Shown: positions 10,181-21,678 of the stretch, in pieces
Layout of the letters: each line of letters starts with the position of its first letter
Numbering within the stretch: position 1 is the first letter of the stretch
Assembly: GCA_014058105.1 (NCBI GenBank)
Contig: JACGCM010001242.1
Coordinates: 310,001 to 374,000 of the forward strand
From: Kingdonia uniflora
Lineage: Eukaryota; Streptophyta; Magnoliopsida; Ranunculales; Circaeasteraceae
DNA: 64,000 nt
Reading direction: 5' to 3'
Position numbers and translations under genes: made by a program
Notes under the pieces: model-generated
What the model saw: only the letters and a program-made list of their open reading frames with translations
The model's database searches: none
What the model was told of the DNA's origin: nothing

Positions 10181-11490
10181 CTTTCCTTACACACTATAGA
10201 GATGATTTTGATGTTGATGACCTCCTTAATGAGGTCAATGCCTTATTAAATTCTTTCCATGTTGTGGATACCACTAATGTGGTAGAAATACTAAAAGTCG
10301 AAGATCCAGTACCCAAAGCAGAGGAAGTGCTCGCTAAGTTAAAGCTTAAGCCTCTCCTTAAAAATCTCAAATATGTATATCTAGGTCCTAATGAGACTCA
10401 TCCCGCCATTATAACATCTGACTTATAGCTTGAGAGTGAAGATAAATTAATACGTGTATTAAAGGGAAATACAAAAAACTCTTAGATGGAATATCTCAGA
10501 TATTAAGGGTATTAGTCCTTCTGTATGCATGCATAAGATAAGGCTTGAGGATAATTTCAAGAAGTCCCGAGAAGGGCAAATAAGGCTTAATTTAGCCATG
10601 GCTGAGGTAGTTAGATTTTTTTTTTTGAAATTGCTTAATGCTGGAATTATCTATCCAATTTCGACAACCCGTGGGTAAACCCAATTCGTGCCGTCCTAAA
10701 GAAAACTGGTATCACTGTTGTCAAGAATAATCATAATGATTTCATTCCTACCCACATGACCACAGGTTAGCGAGTATGTATAGATTATAGAAAGCTCAAT
10801 TTTATTACTCGGAAAGATCATTTTCTGCTGCTATCAATGGACCATATGCTAGAACATGTTGTGGTCATGAACACTTTTGCTTCTTTGATGGATATTTAGG
10901 GTACAATCAAATACCAATCACTCCCTAATACTAAGAAAAAACAACATTTACTTGTCATTTTGGTACTTTTGCCTATCGCCGTATTCCCTTTGGGTTATGT
11001 AATGCCCTGACTACATTTCAGTGCGTTGAGAATCTTTTCTGACATGGCCAAACATTTCCTTATGGTCTTCATGGACGAATTTTCATTCTTTTGCGACTCA
11101 TTTGACCAATGCCTCCACCACTTATCTCTTGCTTTGGATAGGTGTCAACAGAAAAATCTTGTCTTTAATTGGGAAAAATGTTATTTCACGGTGAAGAAAG
11201 GAAGAGTATTAAGATATGTCATATCTTCAAAGGGAATAATAGAAGTAGATAAAGCTAAGGTAGGCGTCATAACTAGTCTTTCGCCTCCTCGATCTGTTAA
11301 GGATCCTCGATCATTTTTGGGGTATGCATGATTTTACCGACGCTTTGTTTTAGAATTTAATAAAATCGCTCGACCCATTAGCAATCTCCTCGCCAAAGAT
11401 ACCACTTTCATGTTTGATGATAAATGCCTTGAAACATTCAAGATGCTTAGTACATGCTTGACCACTTCACCCATCATCCAACCTCCTATG
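10181..11490 (+). pseudogene. protease-RT linker and reverse transcriptase of Athila-1
   Basis: After the linker (LKPLLKNLKYVYLGPNETHP at about 10345) the RT begins with NPWVNPIRAVLKKTGITVV (10660-10720). It continues through VCIDYRKLNFITRKDHF, FSDMAKHFLMVFMDEF (11036-11082), LVFNWEKCYF, ISSKGI and FLGYA, and ends in IIQPPMVW. The catalytic YxDD position reads FMDE, so the second Asp is changed to Glu. Several stops and frameshifts occur between 10440 and 11040. The RNase H that should follow is missing: the frame jumps at about 11490 into the integrase. Confidence 0.8.
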
Positions 11491-12760
11491 GTTTGGTGGC
11501 ATAGTAAATTATCTTGCCACTGGCAGCCTTCCTAGTTCTTGGGCTAAGTCCGATAACAATAAATTCCTTAGCGAGGTTCGACTCTTTTTTTTGGAACAAT
11601 CCATACTTGTTGAAGTATTGTGCGGATCAAATCCTTCAGAGATGTGTCCCAAATTCTAAACATACCAAAGTCATCACATTTTGTCATTGTCACAGTTTTG
11701 GTTGCCACTTCAGTTATAAGAAAACATCTACAATTTTTTTGCAATACGAGTTTAATTGGCCCACCATATTTTGTGATGCGTACAAATTTAAAAAAAAGCT
11801 TGTGATAGATGATAGAAAATTGGAGCCTTGTCCCATTGGAATATGGTGCCCCTAAACCATATTCTTATTATTGAACCATTTGATGTTTTAGGCATTAATT
11901 TCATGGGTACCTTCACATAATCTTTTGGGTATACGTATATTGTATAAGCAGTTGACAATGTTGCTAAATGGGTAGAAGCCATCCCTACTAAAACAAATGA
12001 TAGTTCAGTGGTTTTTGAGTTTATTAAAGAGAATATTTTATCTTATTTTGGGATACCAATGGCTATAATTAGCGACGGAGGCTAACATTTCAACAGTAAG
12101 ATGATTGCGAAATTAATGAAAATTTTGGGAGTAACACACAAGGTATTACACCGTACCATCCACAGACTAGTGGGCAAGTAGAGGTTTCTAATCGGGAAAT
12201 CAAAAATATACTCCGAAAGATGGTTAAAGCAAATCGCAAAGTTTGGTCAATACGAATAAATGAAGCTTTATGGGCTTATCGCATTGTTTTCAAAGCACCT
12301 ATCAGAATGTCTCCATATCGATTAGTTTATGGCAAGGCATGTCATCTTCTTGTTGAATTAAAACATTGTGCCTATTGGGTCATAAAAGCTTTAAATTTTG
12401 ATATTGGGAAATCAAGTTCATATTGGAAGCTTCAACTCAATGAGTTAGAAGGACTAAATAATAATTCATGCCAATCATCTAAGACTTACAAGGAGGACAT
12501 GAAAGCGTTTCACGAGAATTTTTTTTGCAAAAATCATTTGAGCCAAATAAAAAAATATTATTGTACTCTACTCGATTGTATTTGCTCCCTGGCAAACTAC
12601 AATATCGATGGACTGGTCCTCTTATTGTTAAAACAGTTTATCCACATGGTACGATTGAGGTTGAGGAACCTAGAATTGGTTAAATATAAAGTTAACGGTC
12701 AACGTCTTAACCCTATTATGAGCATTTTAGTTTTACCAATGAGGATTTGAAGTTACTAAA
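11491..12760 (+). pseudogene. integrase of Athila-1
   Basis: Starts at VGGIVNYLATGSLP (11491). Next come FFWNNPYLLKYCADQILQRCV and the His-rich FCHCHSFGCHF, then YEFNWPTIFCDAYKF, after which the CxxC part is lost. In the core, LGINFMG has Asn where the first catalytic Asp is expected, IISDGG keeps the second Asp, and SGQVEVSNREIKN (written across a frameshift near 12150) keeps the Glu. The C-terminal block 12220-12750 is open for 176 codons (ALWAYRIVFKAPI, SPYRLVYGKACHL). The GPLIVKTVYPHG motif is in another frame at about 12615. Confidence 0.82.
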
Positions 12761-13255
12761 CCCTGTTTATGAGGATTGAGGTTTTACTTATTTTTATCCC
12801 ACTTCCACTTAATTTGGGGGTACCTCATTTTTTCTAGCTGAAAACAATAAACTTAACTCTATTTGAAAAATTATGTAAAATAGATTAATGAGTTTCGTAA
12901 ATCTTCATAAAGTTTTAGCCCAATTAGAATTTTCTAAGTTTCTCTGTTTCTTGATTTTTGCCAGCTGCTATTTTGGCTTGAAACTTACTTTTCTTGATTT
13001 GGAAAATTGTTTTCCTCTTTTGTACCAAGTTACTTTAAATTCCTTGGAACATCTCCATTAATAACTCTTGTAAATAACTTGAAGACTTATATTTAGAATA
13101 AGATCTCCAATAGTACTATGAAATTTGACACTTTCTTGAAAATTGTACATTTATTCTTGTATAACCTAAAAATCATGAAATAATCATATAAGTCTTATTT
13201 ATTAATAAAAATTAGGCTTAAAAAGCTTTAAATAGAAGGTATGGAATTGTTATTT
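12761..13255. other. AT-rich gap between Athila-1 and chromovirus fragment
   Basis: No coding family is visible. AATTTGGGGGTACC at 12821 resembles an Athila polypurine tract. The remainder may be LTR or 3' UTR of Athila-1 or of the chromovirus, whose stop codon is at about 13250, but there is no second copy to compare. Confidence 0.4.
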
Positions 13256-14863
13256 TACATGCCTATCACTGGGTAGTTGATCTTTCTTCCAAACTCTGAG
13301 CGACTTAATACTTCTCCGTCAAGTAAAGTAGCATTCTTCTCTAGAATACTATCCTCTTGCAACGGATCTTTTTTTTTTCATCCATAAGTCATCAACTAAC
13401 GGTATGTAAGTATCGATTATAGAATCTTCATCTAGAAGAGACGACTCGAAGAGATTCAAATGCTCAGCATTAATCACAGAATACATCTTCTTAAATGGTG
13501 ACAAATCCAATTAGAATGCATTTTCACTAATCTTCTTGAGTATAGTAAATGGACCATAACAGACAGGCTTGAGGTTTTTACCTTCTCCCTTTAGTCGTTC
13601 CTTACCCAAATGTAACCAAACTTGATTGCCCTTTTAAAAAGTGCATTTAACCCGATACATGTTGTATCGAGCCTTATACTTTGCTTCAGTCATCTTCAAT
13701 TGTTCTTCAATCACCTTATGAAACTTACTTATTTTCTCAATCAAACACTGAGCTTTATCTTGTTTCTCTTCCTCCTTCTCTGATACCTTCTTATCACTAA
13801 GACAAAAGGCCATATCAAAGGGGCTTTGAGGCAAGTACTCAAGACAAACTTTAAATAGTTTTAAAGTAGAACCATGACTTGCCCAGTTAAAAGCAAACTA
13901 AAGATATGGTAAACTCTCAACCCAAGTCTTAGGATGCTTAGAATGGAATCCCCATAATAATAAAAACTAAAGTGTAATTGACTACCCATATTTACCCAAC
14001 AAGCTGTAGATGAAACGCGGTACAGCATTTCAAATTAGTGTTCCCCATCCCCTATAATAATATTTAGAAATTCCCCTAAAAATGGTTATCCCTATCAGAA
14101 ATAATAGAAGAGGGGATCCCAAAATACCTCCAAACGTCTTTAAAAAATAATCGCGCTGCTTCTTCCCTGGTAAACGTCTTATGGCATGGAATAAGAGCAA
14201 TCATCTTGCTAAATAAATCTACCACCACAAATAGATAATCATTCTTACAGTTAGTTATGGGCAAACTGCCTATAAAATCCATCGATATGCTCTCCTTAGG
14301 TCGGTTAGGTACTGGTAATGGTAAGTAAAGTCCCAAGTTATGATTGGAGGGCTTTGATATGTTACATATAATACAACCATGGGCCACATGAGCAAGATCC
14401 ACCTAGATCCTTGGCCAATAGACATAACGCCGCAAATTCAAAAGAGTCTTCTCAACCCTGTAATGACCTGAAACCTAGGAACAATGTGCCTCTCTAATCT
14501 AATACAAATGGTCTCCACCCTCAGGAATACATAGTAAAGTTACCCTATAAAGCAAACTATCCTTCAATTCATACTCTATTGTCTTTCCTTAAAGTGACTT
14601 CTAGTGAATCACACAGAGCTCTTTGTCATCGTCATACCCTACAACATACTCAGACGAATGAATAGGCTATATCTGCATAGCTACCAACAAAACAGAAATA
14701 GTTAGCAATAAGGGTTGAGATAGCATATACACCATTTTGTTGTCACTCGCTTCTTATACTTGATAAGCAAGGTAAATTGTTGTATATACGACGTCCACTT
14801 CAAATGGTGAGCTTGCTGTATTTTAGACAGTATAGATAAAAACTATAACAGTTTATTATCGAA
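13256..14863 (-). pseudogene. chromovirus-type integrase fragment (Ty3/Gypsy)
   Basis: Minus strand from about 14460: LRRYVYWPRI, then GCIICNISKPSNHNLGLY, SMDFIGSLPIT with the first catalytic Asp, DYLFVVVDLFSKMIALIPC and IISDRDNHF with the second Asp (open 14402-14076). The core's Glu region is degraded. A later block 13834-13634 reads SPFDMAFCLSDKKV and AKYKARYNMYRVKCTF. After it come GEGKNLKPVCYGPFTIL and a C-terminal DSILEKNATLL...FGRKINYP stretch, which resembles a degenerate chromodomain before a stop at about 13250. The fragment is cut at 14864 by the 5' LTR of Athila-2, so RT and gag are missing. Confidence 0.8.
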
Positions 14864-14868
14864 AGGTA

Positions 14869-16064
14869 TGATAAGAATTGAGAAATGTCTAAATTGCCCC
14901 TAAAATAATATTGAGTTAACCCTTATTGTTAATTAATTAGATATGTTTTCCATTATTGCAAGGAATACAATGATATTTGGTATTACAAAATCGAGCATAA
15001 ATATTTGGTATTACAAGGAATACACATGAATTTCTGTTTTCGATGGCATCATGAAGAATAGTAGGAAATAGTTCATTAAAAGAAACCTTCGACGTGCTTC
15101 ATTGAAAATGATTTGAGATGGGACCGATACCATAAATATGCATAGTCAGGATTAGTTGCCGAAAATGGCACTTTGTGGTTTTTGTTGAATTTTACTCGAG
15201 GCGGATCATCGATGACATCATACATAGTTGAGAATAGTTTTACAAACACGTGAAGTATGTATTTGGTTGCAAATGTCTATTTGAAGAGTTTGATATGTAG
15301 ACTTATAAAACCTTTCATACACTATTAACAAATAGTGTTGGTTTTAATGAGTTGCCTATAAAAGGTGAGCTCTCATTCGATAAAAAATATAACCTTTTGG
15401 CTCTGATCATATAATAAAAATTTTCACTTTCCTTGTTTATAATTTAGTATTCTGATAATTAGATTATGTTTATCTGACCATGATCGGCTAATCACCCTTA
15501 GCTAAGGCTAAGAGGGAGCCCCATGATTAAAGTAACATCTATATGTAGTTTATAGGGTTATAATTGCTAATATTCTTCTTCCTTCAAGTTAATGAATTCA
15601 ACAGTTAATTGAGTTAGTACTTGACTATAGACTAACCAAATTAGCTATATAATTTTACTTACGGTCTAAAATCATAACCATAGAGTTAGACTGTTAAATA
15701 CATTTGTGGAAGAAGAGTCTGGAGTTAGCTAAATTGAGTAGATCAAGGAAGATTTAGCAACACCTAGGTAAGATTTTTCACATGTCAGTAGTAAATATTT
15801 TTGGTACCAATTTATATACGTTGTTAGAGGATATAGGTTGAGTGGAAAGACATTAGTTAAATTACTATATGTTATGATAATTGTGGGGTGATCTCTAATC
15901 CTTAAAATCTTTATTACCTATTTTCTTTATATATAAATATATATTACTACGATGCATAATTGTGTTTGTAACCTCCTCTGGGATTCAAATTTGTTATACG
16001 TACCACTAGCCTAGTAATAGGATTCGTGCGGTTGCAAATTTTAAGACACTATTTCAATCGATCA
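14869..16064 (+). repeat. 5' LTR of Athila-2
   Basis: Starts TGATAAGAATTGAG and ends at CA about 6 bp before the PBS, length about 1196 bp. It matches 29012-29958 over long stretches, for example AAATAATATTGAGTTAACC and ACCCTTAGCTAAGGCTA, with many substitutions and small gaps. The match ends at TTGTTAGAGGAT (15830) because the 3' copy is truncated there. Confidence 0.9.
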
Positions 16065-16070
16065 AGTTTT

Positions 16071-16088
16071 TGGCACCGTTCCCGGGGA
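16071..16088 (+). other. primer-binding site of Athila-2
   Basis: TGGCACCGTTCCCGGGGA differs in two bases from TGGCGCCGTTGCCGGGGA, the usual Athila PBS. It lies just inside the 5' LTR. Confidence 0.88.
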
Positions 16089-17444
16089 GACAAACGGCGT
16101 AATAAGTCTCGTAATTCTTAAACCCATTTTTTATTTTAAAATTTTTTATTTAAAAATAAACACAAAAAGGTTCATCTCTTCTCGAAGTTTATATAAGTTT
16201 TTATAATTATTATTTGAGATTCTGGTCTTGTGAGTCTTCAGAAAGAAGAGGGATAAAACTGAACTCAAGGGAAAAATTTATGCTTTCACTTTTCTCTGGC
16301 AGGCTACTCCTGCCACCATCAAGATAGACTGCTTCAACTACTCCTGTATTTTTACACGCTCTCGTTAAACCGTCACTTAAAGTAATTTCTATTCTCACAT
16401 TACTAAATGCTCATCTTCTAATTTTTACCACTATTCACTATTCATCTTTTACTAATCACTATTATTACTCACTACTACAACTACTATTCACCCTATTCAT
16501 TTTTACTATTCACTATTTATTATTACCATTTACTACTATTACATATCCCTATTACTATTTATCTCAAAAAAAATTTCTTTTAGTTTTGTGATCGTGATAT
16601 CAAATTCTTAAACTTCTCATCTTTGTTTACTTATATCTTAGGTTAACTTGTGGAAAACGCATAAGTTCCACAAATTTCTTTTCGGATTCAAAAAAGAATT
16701 GAAGAGTCGTTAAAAATAGCAAAAAACTGAGAAAAACTAGATGAAGTCTTTTTCAACTCAACGGTGTCACCGGCGTAACCATGAGGCTATAAAATCTCAC
16801 GTCGCAGGTATACTTCAAAGCCCCGTATCGGCCCGTAGTTTATAGGATTATTTTGGCTGTTAATTGTTTACTTTTAAGTAATCTCATTAGTTAAGGGTGA
16901 ACCCCAACGTGGTTTTATGACCTGGTTAAAATTTTGATCGCAAGCCCAAATTTTAAAGTGACTAAGAAGCCTCAAAAGATAAATTAAAAGGCTTTACTAC
17001 TCAGACAGGGAGCTTTGGAGACGCGCTCATAGGAATGCTAAATGTGAGAAATAACCTAGACACCAGGTGCACTTTCGTAGGAGATTTGGAAGTTTACACA
17101 TGCTTACTAGTGACACTAGAAGAAGTAACTATGGACTATTCCGTTGAATCAACGCAGGGGGGCAACTATTTCCCATAATCGACTGTGGACATCCAATCAT
17201 AATTGGTTAGGAGCAACTGACCTTGAGACCTGATCCAACTAACTTTACCAAATAGCGACCATTGTTAAAATATATTGTTTGTTAGGTAATTATAAGGGTG
17301 CTTGTTTATTTCCAATACGGGTGCTTAGTAAAAGAAAATTTTCTTTCCAAAAATGAAAAAGAATAAATAAATAAATAACCAAAATTTAACAAAAATAAGA
17401 AAGGAGAAAATTCTTCTGGGATAGCTCTTTTACTCCCACTTTGT
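16089..17444 (+). other. leader (5' untranslated region) of Athila-2 with a low-complexity tract
   Basis: No coding family is visible between PBS and gag. From about 16425 to 16565 there is a low-complexity run built from CACTATT, TATTCAC and TATTACT words. Around 16750-16860 the words CCGGCGTAACC and GTCGCAGG resemble Athila leader sequence. The 62-codon minus-strand frame at 16210-16398 is not supported as a gene. Confidence 0.6.
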
Positions 17445-19360
17445 ATGATAAATTTGACCTGTGAAGGTAATCGATTAAGCAACTTAGATCAACCTTTACC
17501 TGTTAGTCCATGGCCACATCGTCGCTCTGTGAAAGAAAAAAATGGGCGATCACCCTTTCTAGGACCAAGGGAAGCCTTCAAAGCCTTTAATGAATTTTTT
17601 GACCCAATCCATGAATCTAACCTGTCCTGTATTGTTCTCCCAGAGTTACCTCAAAATGCGTAACAATTTAAGCATAAGATTGGGGATATCAATGCTCTAT
17701 CCTCATTCTATGGGCTTCAAATGGAAGACCCGTACCTCAACATCTTGGAATTCTTAGATCTGTATGCCACCTTTCATTATAAAGATTGTTCTGATGGGTT
17801 CTATGCACCTTCATCTTTTTCCTTCCTCCTTAAAAGATAGAGTAAACACATGGCTTCATTCCCTAGCATCCAAATCTATTACCCCATGGCAATAGCTTAG
17901 TAAGAAGTTCTTCAAAAAATACTTCCCAATTCATAAAGCAAATTTTTAAGATGTGACTTAGACACCTTTGCCCAGAAAGATGGCAAAAATCTCTATGAAT
18001 GTTAGGAAATAGTTAAAAAGGTACTTCTCAAATGCCCCTACTACGAATTTTCTAAGTGGCAATAAACCCAAGGTTTTTATGATAGTTTACTTCTATTAAA
18101 CAAATGGATGGTAGATACTACTTGTGGAGGGGCACTCATGAAAAATAGTGTAGAAGATGCATGGGAAATATTTGAAACTATGAGTAAAAAATTCCTATAA
18201 ACAAGACTACTAAGGTAAAACAGATAAAAATGGCTGTCAAAGAAAGGCCAGACTTTACAAAGTATATAGCTCAACAACATTGTTGGCAGCAATACATGGA
18301 CAAACAACATTGCTAAAACAAATGATAGAAACATAAACAAATGGGCCCAAAGCTGTAATCACAGTGTGTGATTCCTGGCAAAGTCCCAGTACTCATGCTA
18401 CAAATATGCGTCTATCAAATGCTCGTGACCCTGAGTTTTTCATCGGGGAGGCTAATGCTTTGAATTTTTACCAACAACAAGGGCCCAATAATTATTCAAA
18501 TAATTATCATCCATCTTAGCAGTAATACCTAAACTTCTCATGGATGAACAGTCAACATCAAGGGGGTCCATCTGAGAACCCCCAATCATTTCCTTTACCC
18601 AATCAGGGCCCTGAGTTTTTCATCGGGGAAGCTAATGCTTTAAATTTTTACCAATGACAAGGGCCCAATAATTATTCAAATAGTTATCACCCATCTTGGC
18701 AGTGAAGCCCGAACTTCTCAGGGAAGAATGGTCAGCATCAAGGGGGCCCATCTGAGAACCCCCAATCATTTCCTTTACCCAATCCTCCTCAATCTTTCTG
18801 GCAATCACATCAATGTCCTTCTTAAAGGCCATCTTTAGAGGATACTCTCAACCTTTTTATTTAACAGACGCTGCTATATCAGAATTCAATGACCTAATCA
18901 ATCTCCCAACTGGAGACCCAAATAGGTTAGTTAATAGCACTGATGAATGCTAGAGAATAAGGAAAGCTACATAGCCAGACTATAGCAAACCCCAAGAGGC
19001 AGTTTGTGGTTAATTACACTTCTTATCCAATGTAAAATCTACCCGGGCAACTCAATACAATTACTACCCTTCCCAGTGGCAAGAAAATTGAAAATTAGGT
19101 AGGAATATTCAAGGATGAACAACTTCGATCATGAGTGAGCATCAAACAATTAAAAATGACCTCATTAGGTCTAGCAGCTTAAACATTGTTGGCAAGTCCA
19201 AAAAGTTGCCAAGTCTGCCCACACTAACCCTTGAGGCATCTTATATGCCCAAAGTGCCTTACCTACTGCGGTTACTCCTAAAACATAGGGTACATAATAC
19301 TCTAAGATATTGGACACATTTAAGCAGGTTTACATCAATATTCCTATACTCGAAGTAATT
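17445..19360 (+). pseudogene. gag of Athila-2
   Basis: Gag forms the virus-like particle. The frame starts MINLTCEGNRLSNLDQP at 17445, is open for 72 codons and then continues with about fifteen stops. It includes blocks typical of Athila gag: LQMEDPYLNILEFLDLYATF (17715), FAQKDGKNLYEC, LLLLNKWMVDTTCGGALM and WEIFETMSKKFL. The nucleocapsid-adjacent part holds YSNNYHPS and NFSWMN and is duplicated in tandem (180 bp). Several stops (for example YHPS*Q) are in places where Trp or Gln codons are expected. It leads into the protease at about 19380. Confidence 0.78.
18429..18788 (+). repeat. two-copy tandem duplication (180 bp) within gag of Athila-2
   Basis: The block starting CCCTGAGTTTTTCATCGGGG at 18429 repeats from 18609 with few differences. 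The 180-bp period is 60 codons, so it keeps the frame and adds a second copy of the NFYQQQGPNNYSN...NPQSFPLPNQ segment. Confidence 0.92.
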
Positions 19361-19376
19361 AAACAAATCCCTGCAT

Positions 19377-19935
19377 ATGCCAAATCCTCAAGGACTTATG
19401 CACCCAAAAGAAAAAAAATTCAATATGTACAAAAAAGTCTTTTTGGCTGAGATACTCACCCCTCCCAAGCTTAGAGATCCCGGATGTCCAGTTATATCAG
19501 GTGTTCATGGTGATTACATTGTTGATAGGGCATTACTTCATTTAAAAGCCAGTGCGAATGCTTTGCTATACTCAGTCTACAAGAAATTAGGGCTCAAAGA
19601 ACTTAAACCTACTCATATAACGCTCCAAATGGCAGATCGGTAAATCAAAGGTCAATCAAATATCTACATGGTGTTATTAAGGATGTCTTCATCAAGGTTG
19701 ACAAATTTGTATTTCCTGCAGGCTTGTAATACTGGATTCTGAAACTGTAGAAAATCCTAGTAGTGAGATACCACTAATCCTAGGTCATCCCTTCCTGGCC
19801 ATATCTAATGCCCTTATTAACTGTCGTACAAAAGTTATACAGATATCATTTGGACCGATGAAGATTAAATTGAATATATTTGACAGCAACTCTCAAATCC
19901 CAAATCCTGGGAGTTGTAATATAATTCTTTATTAA
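19377..19935 (+). pseudogene. aspartic protease of Athila-2 with lost catalytic residue
   Basis: An open frame (19377-19640, 88 codons) reads LAEILTPPKLRDPGCPVISG, RALLHLKASANALLYSVY and LKELKPTHITLQMADR. The active site, DLGA in relatives, reads HLKA, so the Asp is lost (19539-19550). After a stop and frame change the second half continues with FVILDSETVENPSSEIPLIL and HPFLAISNALINC to about 19880. Inactive as protease. Confidence 0.8.
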
Positions 19936-20754
19936 AATGATTTTCCTAAATATGTGGCCCCTTTTTTCAACCTCATACATCTTCTTCCTCACTCCTCCCC
20001 ATAACGATGATACACTCGACTCCTTCTACATGCAATGCACTCGAAGGAACTTTAACTTTACATGAATTTGAGGATGTATTAGGTGATAACTCTAATAACA
20101 TGTACCCTACCGACCAATGTTTAGACTATTTCAAGGATTGGGATAATCCTATCATCCATGAAATAGTTTGAGCATTTGTATATATAAATGAACCATCTTC
20201 ACGTGGTCCTAATCAGCCTGATATATGTGTTATAAATTGTCGAGATAAGCTCCAGGTATACAATGTGCATTATAATATTTATCATGTATACAAGGCTCAA
20301 CCTAATTAAATAAATTATAAATGGATACCCCAAAAATTGTGCAAAGATTTTTTTTTCTGGGGTATTTGATTTTGACTCATTACGAAATGTAATGAATTTA
20401 CAAATATAGTCAGGTGAAAATGAGGTAAACGATTATTTTAGCATTTTCTAGATTTTGAAAGAGAACCTTTATCCAGGTTCAATTATCTTAAATGCTTAAT
20501 AATTCATATCCATGCTTTGTACTCCCATATCTAATATGGCTTCATCTAAGTTTGGGGGTCCATTAGTCTGGCGGAGGATGGTAAACTTAGTGCTTCTAGG
20601 AGGCAACCCATGCTTTTATGTTCTTAGTCAGCAACCGAAGTAATATTGTTACTCTCTTCTCTTACGTACTTTATTTTTCTATGCAACATTGGGGATGTTG
20701 CATTTATGTTTGGGGGAGACAGATACTTTTGCAACTTTTTTAAGAAAACCATAA
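19936..20754 (+). other. post-pol remnant of Athila-2 (RT and integrase deleted)
   Basis: After protease a partly open stretch (LTLHEFEDVLGDNSNNMYP at about 20050, then YFKDWDNPIIHEI) reads on, but RT and integrase motifs never appear. At 20548-20612 GTTTGGGGGTCC and GGAGGCAACCCATG are words known from just downstream of Athila integrase. A deletion of several kb that joins the linker region to the 3' region is the simplest reading. The Copia element begins at 20760. Confidence 0.6.
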
Positions 20755-20759
20755 CTTAG
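20755..20759. repeat. target-site duplication CTTAG, left copy
   Basis: CTTAG lies directly before the TG at 20760 and recurs at 23879-23883 after the CA that ends the Copia element. Confidence 0.92.
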
Positions 20760-21008
20760 TGTTGAGTGATAATTGATAAAAGACTATCAATTCTATATCT
20801 TGGGAACAATAGAGAGACGAGATATTTCTTTTTGAATTGAGAACAGTTTCTCTGTACATAATACAAAGTAGATAACCTTACAATATAGGTTACCAAACCT
20901 ATTTAAAATCTCCCCATAAACCCTAAAGGCCTATGGGCTTGTTAGGAGTCCAATAGGACACCCCAACCTAGTTGGGCTTCTAGCTTGGGCTGGACCCAAC
21001 TCCTAACA
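20760..21008 (-). repeat. 3' LTR of the Copia element (249 bp)
   Basis: In minus view it starts TGTTAGGAGTTGGGTCCAGC and ends TCACTCAACA. It is preceded by the purine-rich CCAAGAGGGAA (21009-21019), the polypurine tract. The first 50 bp match the 5' LTR remnant at 23829-23878. Confidence 0.88.
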
Positions 21009-21231
21009 TTCCCTCTTGGGGTGTTCCATACTAGGACGACTTGCCTTATCAAAACCTCTACCTAGTAAAACCCCATTGGGAAAAATGTTGTGCAAGGAAA
21101 GAGTATAATCCTATACCCTGTACGAGTTGTGGACACGTATACACTGCCTAATCTAAACCTCTAGTCAGTAAAACCTCCTAGGATAAAAATTGCACTATTA
21201 GGAAAAAGAGTACTGCACACATGTGTTCATG

Positions 21232-21678
21232 TCAATCTGGGACTACTCCTCCTAATGTTGATCTCCTTGAGATATATCTTCCTGTGATATTGATAAATAA
21301 ATCTTCTGCATGACGATTCCATGTATTAGCTGCTTGAACATAATTGGTGCAAGAGTCTTCATGAATGGATTTGCATAGATGTCTTCTAAAATGGACTTGA
21401 ACAATGTTGATCTCATTCATCTTCTGCAACTCATGTATGTGGAAAAACTTTGGTGAAATGTGCTTCATTCTGTCAGCTTTAATAAATCGGCCCTTGACTT
21501 GAACGATACAAGCTGCGTTGTCTTCATAAAGAGTCATCAGTTTATCATGGATAAAACTCAGACCGTAACTCCCATTAATGTGGTTGGTCATAGACCATAA
21601 CCAGAAGTATTCTCTGCCAGCTTTAAAAAGTGCAAGAATCTTCAAGGTTTGAGGTGCAACTACCACCGTCTGCTTCAT
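21232..21678 (-). pseudogene. RNase H domain of the Copia pol
   Basis: The 148-codon open frame includes TLYEDNAACIVQVKGRF (RNase H Asp in EDN), KHISPKFFHIHELQK and DNLADLF-like VQAANTW, the usual C-terminal end of Copia pol. The N-terminal 35 residues are unlike the family and may be shifted. It removes RNA from the RNA/DNA hybrid in a working element. Here the upstream RT is broken. Confidence 0.8.

Larger units (their letters stand above)
9632..12760 (+). mobile_element. Athila-like Ty3/Gypsy fragment, Athila-1
   Basis: The plus strand encodes protease, RT and integrase that I recognise as Athila-type, with long conserved blocks. Gag is absent on the left, where Tat-a abuts. RNase H is lost at an internal deletion near 11490. 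The pol reading is split by several frameshifts and stops. An AATTTGGGGGTACC purine-rich stretch at 12821-12834 may be its polypurine tract, but no LTR follows that I can recognise. Confidence 0.8.
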
